Position numbers and translations under genes: made by a program. A stretch of DNA of 64,000 nucleotides from positions 264,964,057 to 265,028,056 of the forward strand of contig OY282559.1 of assembly GCA_958295665.1 (NCBI GenBank), given 5' to 3'. Position 1 is the stretch's first letter, and the number at the start of each line of letters is the position of its first letter. The stretch is from Tipula vernalis (taxonomy: Eukaryota; Arthropoda; Insecta; Diptera; Tipulidae). The notes below the pieces were generated by a model. That model saw only the letters and a list, made by a program, of their open reading frames with translations, searched no databases and was not told the origin of the DNA. This document shows, in pieces, positions 33,456 through 42,649 of the stretch.

Positions 33456-34116
33456 TTATTTTTTATATTTCATTAATAAATTTTTGAAAGGAATCCATTC
33501 ACTAGCATCAGTCCGTTTTAATATCTCCTTTGCCGTAAGGATTGAATTAACCGTATATGGTAATAGAGAATTCCTCCACTGTTGCACTACTGTGCGGTAA
33601 ACTTATAATTGTTCCAATTATGCAATTATATTTCAAGCTTTGTATTGTATTCTGCGATAACGTTCCTTGTTTGATTAATAAGTCAGCTTTGGCCCCAATA
33701 TACTATGTATTTGGTTGTATTCTAGCAAGTATTCATCGTTTGAAAAGTTTATTAAATATAATGAGCTATCGATAATAAAATTAGATTTAATGAAATTTCC
33801 GACTGGTATTCAATATTTATTTTATTTGTAATATTTAAGATATACGACAAAAAATATAAATACATATGTTTTATTCTCTTCGTTCATTTCATTGGCAATA
33901 TTTTGCACCAAATTTGAATTGTCTTCGAGTTGGTGAGATAAAAAATAGTAATTTAATGAAACCCATTGTTCTAATAATCGTAACACTTCAGTTTCAAAAG
34001 ATAGCCACTTAGTTGAAGCACTTCTTAAAATTTTATGTTTATTAATATTAAAATATTCCTGAAATTGTTGATTTTCGCTTTGCCGTTTTGGACTATTAGA
34101 AAAAAATGAATATATA

Positions 34117-35848
34117 CACTGCGCCAATTAAAAAACGGAACAGAAATTTTCTTCGAAAAAATACCCAGATTTGAACGCTTGTATCTTGGTGAAATAACAA
34201 CTTTCAAAGAAAAATTTTTGTTTTTAGTTGAAGGAAATTTTGTTTTCTTTTCGATACTGGAAACCGTTTTATTTTATTTTGTTTTTTTATGACTTTTTTG
34301 AGTAAAACAAAAAGTGTCTAAAAAAAAAAAAATTTGCTGCTGTTTGAAACTGTAAACGAACTTGCTCGATATTTTATTCAAAAATCCAAATCGGCCATTT
34401 TATAGAGAATTTAGAAACCTTGCAAAATGAGACTAGGAAATTTTCTGTGCGGCCACTCCTTGTCGAGTTATTAAAGTTGTAGAGAAAACGTATCAAAAAG
34501 CGTTGTGTTCTATGGGGTTTAAATCTGGACTTCGCGGAGGATGGATTATTAAATTAATGCGGTGCTATTGCAGAAAGTGTGTGTATTTAGAGCTGTGTGC
34601 GGCCGGGCATTATCATGCATAAAAAAAATCCGCGCCCAATTTGCCTTGTCATGGAAAGCATATGAAGCCTTAAAATTTCTTTCACGTATCGTGCTGATGT
34701 TAAAGCTGGATGTGGTATTACTACCAAATCTGTCTTGCAATTCCAAGAAATACCCGCCCAAATCCTCACCGAACCTCCATTAAATGCTGCGACTGGCATC
34801 ATGCAATTAGGGTGGAATCGTTCCCCTAGTGAACGCCAAACTATGCATCGGCCGTCTGATGTATACAAAATGAACCGCGACTCATCCGAAAAAGGACCTT
34901 ACGCTAGTCCAGTTGTCATACCGCGACGCATATTTTCTTCTTTGTCGACGGTGATAATCAGTCAGATACGGAACTATGACAGGTCGACGTGATCTTAATC
35001 GATAAGCTTTCAACCGATTTAATATCAACTGTTTTGATGTCTGGTTTTGTATAGGTACAATACTTCTTGTTTCTTGAGCACTGCTTGTCCTGTTTTTTGT
35101 AGCATAAAGTGCGATAGCTCGATCTTCTGTTGTTGTAGTTTTTCTTGGTCAACCAGACCCTTCGCGCCAACTCACACTGCCTGTTTCTAAATTCAGCCAA
35201 GTCCGGTTCACAACAGACACACTAATATCACAGATTCCATAATTTCCCGATAAGTTTCACCGGCTTCAACTAAAGCGACAATTTTTGTAGCGCGAACGAG
35301 TAACTGTTCTTTTCGCTTCATCTCGCTTGACTCTTCAAATAATTATGCGGTAAATTAAATTATTGTTATCCACAAAATAACGTAAAATTTAAAGTGGCTT
35401 AAAATTTTATCGTAGAGTGCTTAGTTTACAAGATAAGAAAATGTACTTGTTAACGTGTATACGCTTTTTGATACGTTTTCTCTAAAACTTCAATAATTCG
35501 ACAAGGAGTAGCCGCACAGAAATTTTCCTAGTATCATTTTGCAAGGTTTCTAAATTCTCTATAAAATGGCCGATTTGGATTTTTGAATGATATATCGAGC
35601 AAGTTCGTTTACAGTTTCAAACAGCAGCAAATTTTTTATTTTTTAAAACACCTTCTGTTTTACTCAAAAAAGTCATAAAAAAACAAAATAAAATAAAACG
35701 GTTTCCAGTATCGAAAAGAAAACAAAATTTCCTTCAAATAAAATCAAAAATTTTTCTTTGAAAGTTGTTGTTTTACCAAGATACAAGCGTTCAAATCTGG
35801 GTATTTTTTCGAAGAAAATTTCTGTTCCGTTTTTTAATTGGCGCAGTG
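34117..35848 (-). mobile_element. Tc1-like element with about 387-bp inverted terminal repeats
   Basis: A 1732-bp element flanked by TA (34115-34116 and 35849-35850), starting CACTGCGCCAATTAAAAAAC at both ends. The inverted repeats run 34117-34502 and 35462-35848 with only a few differences, much longer than usual Tc1 repeats but like Minos-, Paris- or S-type elements. It encloses a transposase pseudogene. The arms look younger than the hAT coding sequence it splits. Confidence 0.9.
34510..35340 (-). pseudogene. Tc1-like transposase
   Basis: Minus-strand start MKRKEQLLVRATKIVALVEA, with a helix-turn-helix-like REIMES segment, frameshifts, then PRKTTTTEDR (usual text PRKTTPREDR). The catalytic domain reads VWRSLGERFHPNC, GGSVRIWAGIS and FMHDNARPHTAL in another frame (second Asp of DDE). 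The third acidic residue should lie near 34540 but is not secure. Several frameshifts; about 270 codons in total. The product would cut and paste the element. Confidence 0.8.
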
Positions 35849-37387
35849 TATTTTGTTGATGACCCAGTAACTCCAGTTACCTAAAAAATATAAATAAAAC
35901 TTATAAATTGTAAATTCATGAAATACCTTCAAATCATATATTTAACTTATACATTTATTTTATACTTATCTGTAACTTGTTGATATTTTTTCATATAGTA
36001 ATCTAACCTAAAAACAAAATAATTCATCAAATGTGTAATCACAATTTATATTATATAATATTATAGCATAATTATACTTATCTTCAATGTTAAAGTTGGC
36101 CATTGATGATTATCCTTATTAAATAATAATTTATTTATTGTAATTATTTGTAAAGGTAAACAGAAATAATTCATTCTGTTTACCTCAAATGTTGACGTTT
36201 AGTAAGAGAACGTTATAAATTCCATATTGAATGTGAGTTCGTTAAGAACATGGAAAAGTGGTCACCTAGCCTAAATTTGATTATTAATAACCTTTATCGA
36301 TAGCATAGCCACCTGTATTCAGGTAGATAAACTAATAATTTTTTCATTTTGTAAAATAAAAATTATGATTTGCTCTCTTACCAAATAACCATCGAAGCGT
36401 ACGGTCATTAAAATAAAAATAAAATTAACCACCAAATTATAACGAGTTAAATTAAAGTATTTTATTTATAAACAACAAAGCCATACCAAACCCACCATTT
36501 GTCAATCAAACAACATTAGTACCAAGATAGTTATCGTTCCCTCTGTACCATTACCTTTGGTACATATCTGGTCTTACAAGCCAGATTACAGGTTTGGTAC
36601 ATATTTTTTGCTAAAATTTCAATCGTTTGTGGAACCATTCGAGCTGCAGCCGAAGAAAATAAATGTAGGGAATGGCAAATACAACCTGTTACATACAACT
36701 CTGGATTGCTTTGCGGTAGTAAGGCTTGTACGCCGCTCTTCTTGCCCATCATGACCGATGCGTTATCTGCAGCAAAGCCTATTAAATTTTCCATTGGTAT
36801 GCTAACGGATTTGAAGTAATTTGAAATGTTTTTATATATACTTTTAGTATCACAGTTATCTAACTGAATGAGACCGACAAATTTATCTGAAACCTTACCA
36901 ATGGCATAGTCGAAAAATCGAAAGACTACTTAACACTAAACATTTTTTTGCTACTGACATCGGTTGTTTCATCGATAATTAACGAAAATTTTTGGAGGTT
37001 TCAATCGACCGATTTAACTTGCATTTGTTTTTTAGTAAATGGTTCGATCGTGTTTATTTTAAAAATTTCTGGTTGTGATTTTAACGTATTAGTTGTTGTT
37101 TTGCGCATGTCGGAATTTTCATGCCTCTTCATATGCCCGGTATTATTAGGTAAAATTTTATGGCAAAATTTGCAATAGGGTTTCTCCAACCCATTTACGT
37201 CTAGCTTTTTCTCAACCCAACCGTACTTCGATGTCCAAATTGCTCTATATAGTTGTTTTCGAGTTTTCGATTTTTTAATTGATGGTCTATAATCTATGTC
37301 ATCATCTTCACTTAAAGTGGGATTTAAACTTTGATCAACCGATGCTTTTGTTGTAATTTTTGATGAATCTATGAAACAATAGTACAT

Positions 37388-38241
37388 AATATCAGTTTTA
37401 ATCGTACAAAAGTTAAATTAATGTCCTAAATATTTATTTAACTCATGAGTACCATGTACCTTGCATTGGTATGTGAATATGGGATTTCAAGTATAACTCA
37501 TTATTGACTAAAAGAAGTAACTTATAAACATAAAAAGCAAAAGGCCAAAATCATAATCACCATAGTCGATCAACGTCACAAAATGTATGTATCATTAATT
37601 GATTTTGGCATTACTAGATCGGAGAAAAATGTTAATATCATTAGCTGAGTATCCCACCGTAGTCATGAAGGGTTAATACGCGGTATCTAAATTAATTCCA
37701 AATTTAGCTTACCTAATATACAATCCTATGCTTTACTTACTGTTTTAGCACATATTAATCGCATCGATTGAGTTCTTTTTAGTCGCTAGGGGCACTTCAC
37801 TTATATCCAAATCATCCGGGTTTTGTATACATTTCTGATTTTTCTGAAATATTTTTGCATTTTGTGTTGGTCGCCTTAAGGTAAAGGCAAATGTTGTAAT
37901 TTTTGATATAACATGAAGTTTAAAAAAAGTTTAGAAGCATTAAATTACTTTCTTTAAACTTGAATTACTTAAAATAGTACCAAATTTTGTTTACCTAGTC
38001 TGGTATATCAGATTCTGATTCCTGTTGTCGAGATTTTTTGGTTGGCGATTAAAAATATCATATCACCCGCTTAGCTCGGTACACAATTTAAAAATGTATA
38101 TTATACGCCGTGTACATATACAAAATTTTCAGTCCTCAATCCTAATTTTGCAACCAAAATCGATGTCCTGAAAAAAATGAAGCATACAGAAGATTTACGT
38201 AATATATTGCGATAACGCAAAATATGTCTGGCCGCTAATTA
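37388..38241. other. unassigned stretch
   Basis: No gene. 38132-38168 resembles the reverse complement of 32010-32046 (GATTTTGGT[C/T]GCAA core). Confidence 0.4.
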
Positions 38242-38823
38242 AAGGTTCTTCGAACAGATCAAGGTGGTGAGTACATCGATACACGATTTTCTCAAGTTCA
38301 TGGCGAAAGAGAAAGGAGTTCAGTGTCAAAAAATCGCACTCTAGTGGAAATGATAAGATGTATGCTCAATGCTCATCGATGCTGGGCTAGAAAAGAAATT
38401 TTGAGGTGAAGCGGTTACCATGGAAAATATATTAAGAACCGTTTTTAAGGAAAAGGTTTATGATAAGATATCGTTTGATTTGAAAATTGGTATTGTAAAA
38501 ACCAACTGGTTCATATTTGAAGAAATTTGATACACTTTGTTATGTCCACATGCCAGATGAGAAGCTGTGGAAACTGAATTCGAAGGCTTTTAGAGCCATT
38601 TTAGTTGGGTACGACAAGGAGTCGAAAGCACTAAGATGTTATATTCAATGAAATGGAAAGTTTGTTATAACCCGAGATGTAAAATTTATTGAAAAGTTCA
38701 GCAGTTGGTATTTAGATGAGAAAACTTTAGTGGACGTTTCGGAAACAACCCAAAGCAAAAGTGAAAACTGCATAGAAAATACTACTTTTCATGAAGATGT
38801 AATTGTGGGTAACAATGGGAGTT
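38242..38823 (+). pseudogene. copia-like integrase (core and C-terminal part)
   Basis: The reading VLRTDQGGEYID holds the second catalytic Asp and is followed in changing frames by KNRTLVEMIRCML, DAGLEKKF, EAVTMENIL, KKFDTLCYVHMPDEKLWKLN and AILVGYDKESKALRCY, ending ITRDVKFIEK. This is the copia pol order up to the segment before RT. Many stops and shifts occur. It is cut on the right by a MITE at 38835. Together with 31945-32060 and 27704-28387 it probably represents one dismembered element. Confidence 0.75.
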
Positions 38824-38834
38824 AGTCGAAATAT

Positions 38835-39096
38835 TTGTAGCGTTTTTTTATTCGCTCCGGATAGCTGCTATCGAGAGCCGTCATTTTTATACGTCTAAAT
38901 TTAAATTTGACGCGCTATTTATTGGTAAAATAAACTTATTTAACATCAAACTATCATTTTTAATTCAATTGTTTAGCGAAAACTTGATATAAAAAATATT
39001 TGGCTCTACCTATTTATACGGAGCGCTATCCGGAGCCACTTTTCATATGACGGCTCTCGATAGCAGCTATCCGGAGCGAATAAAAAAACACTACAA
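38835..39096. mobile_element. 262-bp MITE with about 50-bp TIRs
   Basis: TTGTAGYGTTTTTTTATTCG... at the left and its complement at the right pair over about 50 bp, with one mismatch seen. The interior is AT-rich without ORF. The TIR core CTCCGGATAGCTGCTATCG is GC-rich and itself contains AGCTGCT. No matching target duplication was seen by eye. Confidence 0.85.
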
Positions 39097-39442
39097 TTAT
39101 AAATTCGTATTTTCCAGAATTTATTTTAATTCCCCATTGATTGAAATAATTATAGATAAATTAGATTTAAAGGCGGTCGTAAATTATTTTCTATTTCTTG
39201 GATGTTATTATTGTTCGGACCGCTCAAGCTATTTACCTCTCTCAATCGCATATACCCGCGTTAGTCAAGGTTTGTGAGGGATTTTTCTCATATGTGTGCT
39301 TTATTATTCAAATGCATATAATTTTCCTCACCTTAATCTCGTTTTCGTGTGTGAGCGATTGAGACTTACATGTGCAGTAATTATCTTACTTGTTTAGTCT
39401 ACGAATTTTATGTCATTTTAATTTGATTATACTGTTACGTTT
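39097..39442. other. unassigned stretch right of the MITE
   Basis: Contains CTCAATCGC (39240) and GCGATTGAG (39354) as a short inverted pair. No gene recognised. It may be the far side of the interrupted copia-like or gypsy-like sequence. Confidence 0.4.
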
Positions 39443-39780
39443 TTGCCTTGTCAATCAAGGTTCTGGTCTGCGACCAGAACTTCGTGTGGGGAAAGAGTTT
39501 CGCCGGTCCTTATGCTCACGATCTTTTTCCCTTTTATAATTGCACTCTCTCCATTTGCCATTCTTAATTTCAACCCTTCAGCCAACTGTACAGCTCCTGC
39601 GATCAAGTCTTTCCGGACAATTGTGTGGGTTGCTCCGGTATCCAGCGTAATAATACACCTCCTCCCATCAACACCGCCCCTAACTGTGACGCTGCTTCCG
39701 CCTCGTGCTTCACTCGCAACAGGGATGAATGTTTTGGGGCAACCAGACCAGCTTCGGTTCCTTCAAACTGACTTCTAACC
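39443..39780 (-). pseudogene. gypsy-like protease
   Basis: The minus-strand reading contains ITLDTGATHTIVRKDLIAGA and LRMANGESAIIKGKKIVSIR, a well-preserved Ty3/gypsy aspartic protease with intact D-T-G. It follows the gag at 39809-40994 after a frame change. The reading ends in a stop near 39440 and no RT remains, so pol is truncated here. Confidence 0.78.
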
Positions 39781-39808
39781 TTTCCACTTTACCGACTGTT
39801 GCCATCCG

Positions 39809-40994
39809 TTAATCCGATTCCTGCTCTCGTCTTAGTGCTCTTTCCACAGAAGTTGGTGATCCGTGCCGTTTTCCTCTTGCTTCCAAACAATCTCGCGAGA
39901 TGTGGCCAATCCTGTTACATACCCAACATCTTAGCTCGCTGCCTCTAGACCTTTGTCTCGACCGTTCGGCGTTTGCCCACATAAAAGGTGGCGATCTTCT
40001 TACTCTATGTATTACATTCCGACAGTCCATTGAGATGTGACCCAACTTGTCATATTTCCAACATCTAAGCCTAATTTGGCGCCTAAACAATGCCGGTCTG
40101 GGTTTCCGCGAAGGTTGCTTTAGGTGACAACATCACCGCCTTGCGTGTCTCTGGATCTCGAATGCCGTCAATGAATGCGTCATTTTTTAGCCTTTCTATA
40201 TAATCGGCCGATGTACTAGTATGCGCTAGATGTACTAATCGCTCGATTGCCGATGAAAATTCCTGAAGTGATTCTAGTCCCTTTTGGTAGCGGCTTTTCA
40301 ATTCCATTCGATAGATTTCCCGCTTGTGGTCATTGCTGTACTTCCTATCCAGCGCCTTCATAATTTCGAGTTAGCTGCTGCGCTCTTGTTCCGAGATGGT
40401 TTGTAAAGCCTCTGCTGCTTCGCCTTTTAAGGCCACTATTAATGCCGCGACACGATGTTCGTCGTTCCAATGATTTTGATTGGCTGCCGTCTCAAATTGA
40501 AATTTGAAAATGACGAAAGATGTTGTTCCGTCGAATGTTGGTGGCTTTAACTTGATTGATTGGACGGTTTGTACCACTTGTGTTGTTGTTCCACTTGTCT
40601 TGATATCAGTTAGCTCTTTCTTGAGGTGTTGAAACTCTGTTTGAAATTCAGCTTGTAATTTATGTTCCACCTGTTGAACCTCCGTTTTGACAAGTTGTTC
40701 TTCCGTTTCTAATTTCTGGTCAACCTGTTGAATCTCCATTTTCAGCTTCTCCACTTCGCCGTGTATGTTAGTTGATAATTTGAGAAGTTTATCGTCGTTT
40801 CTCTTATGACCATCTGTAATTTGGTCTTTAATTTCTTCTTGTTTCACGTCGGTTCGTCGTTCGTTTTGTTGTTTCGTTACACTCATTTGTCCCATCATCT
40901 GGTTCATAGCAGCGATTAACTGCGACATATTTAATTTATTTTTTACATATTTATTATTTTTTTGGTTACTTTTTGAATTAAATAATTTTAACAC
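39809..40994 (-). pseudogene. gypsy-like gag with coiled coil and zinc knuckles
   Basis: Likely start at 40928 (MSQLIAAMNQMMGQMS). The N-terminal third is a Lys/Glu/Gln-rich coiled coil (EKLKMEIQQVDQKLETEE). Next is a capsid-like region (LKPPTFDGTTSFVIFKFQFE, ALDRKYSNDHKREIYRMEL). Two zinc knuckles follow: CWKYDKLGHISMDC, in which the second Cys is Tyr, and intact CWVCNRIGHISRDC. A stop near 40370 and a frameshift near 40083 separate the three blocks. Gag would coat the RNA and assemble the particle. With the protease downstream it forms the 5' half of a gypsy-like element. Confidence 0.8.
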
Positions 40995-41010
40995 TAAACT
41001 AAAACTAAAA

Positions 41011-41078
41011 GTTTTGAGGAGAGCGGATAGCTAATGGATGTATGGTCCTTTGAAAGCTAATCAGCTCTCCTCCAAAAC
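41011..41078. promoter_or_regulatory. hairpin upstream of the gypsy-like gag
   Basis: GTTTTGAGGAGAGC (41011-41024) pairs with GCTCTCCTCCAAAAC (41064-41078) apart from one bulged base. It lies 80-150 bases before the likely gag start, where a leader with primer-binding or packaging structure would sit. Role is inference. Confidence 0.45.
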
Positions 41079-41222
41079 AAAAATTAGACAGAAATAATGT
41101 ACAAGGTATAAAATAACAATTTAGTAATAAACTGAAAGTTAAATATATAATAATAAAAAATATATAAAATAATGAAAATAAAAAAAGGTGAATAAACTAA
41201 TTTAAAAGATACAGATAATATG

Positions 41223-42305
41223 TCGCGTTAAAGATAATCTTCAACCAGTTCAGCCAAATATGTCTTTCAAGTTTTCTTGAAGAAGAGTTTCACAGATCTA
41301 GTAATAACAGTCGGTAAATGGTTATATACATATGGACCAAAGTATGATATGGATTTTCTACCAAATTCAGTTTTGATTTTATAACATTTTAAAAGATTAG
41401 AACGACGGGTTGTGTGGCTATGATTTACATATTGAAACTCAATGTTTGATAGCGTTGACGATAACCGCAAACATTTATACATATATAGTGAAACATGAAA
41501 GGGGAATAATGCGTTTATTGGCAGGATTCCTTCAGTTACATTCTTATACAGCTCGATGGAGGGAAACAATTGTGGAAGCCTATAGATAGCTTTGCAGCTT
41601 TTGTTTTGTAAAATTGTCAACCTTTTTATCTTTGATTTTCCAGTATGGCCAAAACAAGAAATCGTAAACTAAAATCTTGTGTTAATAAATGAAGAATAAA
41701 TCATTTTTAGAATATGTTGTGGAACAAAGGAAGCAAGCTTCCTAATCAAATAAATAAACGGACTGACTTTTAAACTCAACGTATGAATGTGTTCATTCCA
41801 AGACATATGCTTATGAAGTAAAACTCCAACATATTTGAGTTTATCAACTCCCTCGATAATACCATTTGAAACTCGCAAGGGTTGGAAATCACAATGAGGG
41901 AGGAATGGGGATTGAAAGATAATGAATTTGGTTTTGTTGAGGTTTACAGATATTTTATTTACATTGAAATATTCTATAAGTACAGTAACGTCGTTTTCCA
42001 TGTATGTCATGGCTTGGGAGCAATCTTTGGAATTATAGAATATTGCGGTATCATCAGCAAACATTCTAATTTTCCCAGCCAGAGGTAGGTGTGATATATC
42101 ATTTATGAAAATCAGAAATAGAATAGGGCCAAGTACACTACCCTGAGGGACGCCGCAATTAACAGTTAGAGTGATACTAATTACACCATCTAACGCCACA
42201 AATTGTTTACGATAAAAATAAAGAAAACAAAGTTGGTCGGTAGTTACTAGCAGCTTTGCAGTCTCCTGATTTAAATATTGGTGTCACTTTTGCAATCTTC
42301 AAACA
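41223..42305 (-). pseudogene. CR1-like element 1: reverse transcriptase, main part
   Basis: Reads KIAKVTPIFKSGD...SNYRPT, a deletion, then CGVPQGSVLGPILFLIFIND, RMFADDTAIFYNS (catalytic DD present), VNLNKTKFIIF, KLKYVGVLLHKHMSWNEHI, and after a stop at 41669 LTILQNKSCKAIYRLPQL and FGRKSISYFGPYVYNHLP to the end at about 41223. RT motifs between NYRP and the GVPQG block (including motif A) are missing. Two or three lesions in all. Confidence 0.78.
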
Positions 42306-42410
42306 TTTATTTATTTATTTTATTTTATTTATTTACAAATTAATTTATATTGTTTTTGGCACACTCCATTTTGAGCAAGAGCTCATTCATAATGGAGAGT
42401 ACCAAAAGAA

Positions 42411-42590
42411 TTAAAGAATAACAAATAATTTAAGAACGTGGATTCTTTCTCGAAGGGAAAGTTTTCCTTTCTTCATCAGCAACTCTTCCATCAAAGGGTA
42501 GGCTAACATGGAGTCAACGGCAATAGCGTGTTTTGTATGTGTTACCATATCTGCAGCCAAGATCACAATATTGTCCCTCAACTCTGGTAA
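42411..42590 (-). pseudogene. unidentified coding-like fragment
   Basis: A 59-codon minus-strand reading (LRDNIVILAADMVTHTKHAI, VDSMLAYPLMEELLMKKGK, LSLRERIHVLKLFVIL) ends in TAA at 42411. It is coding-like in composition and its end is 100 bp from the A/T-rich edge of the outer insert, so it may be the C-terminus of the outer element's protein. I do not recognise it. Confidence 0.35.
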
Positions 42591-42649
42591 TCACTACTCT
42601 CATCTCCCCTCTAACTGCTGCATACATTTCCAATTATTTTACTATTAGG

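Larger units (their letters stand above)
33456..37387 (-). pseudogene. hAT-like transposase gene with BED finger, split by a Tc1 element
   Basis: On the minus strand a BED-type zinc finger (YGWVEKK... KPYCKFCHKIL...HMKRH) at about 37240-37130 is followed by LIIDETTDVSSKK with the first catalytic Asp, then KVSDKFVGLIQLDNCDTKS, then GFAADNASVMMGKKSGVQALL and VTGCICHSLHLFSSAAA. The Tc1-like insertion 34117-35848 follows. Then come SNSPKRQSENQQFQEYF, STKWLSFETEVLRLLEQW and a hAT dimerisation remnant (SLPHSSATVE, WRNSLLPYTVNSIL), ending with TAA at 33456. Stops and at least two frameshifts make it inactive. The Trp in KWLS and the HSSATVE block are hAT hallmarks. Confidence 0.78.
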
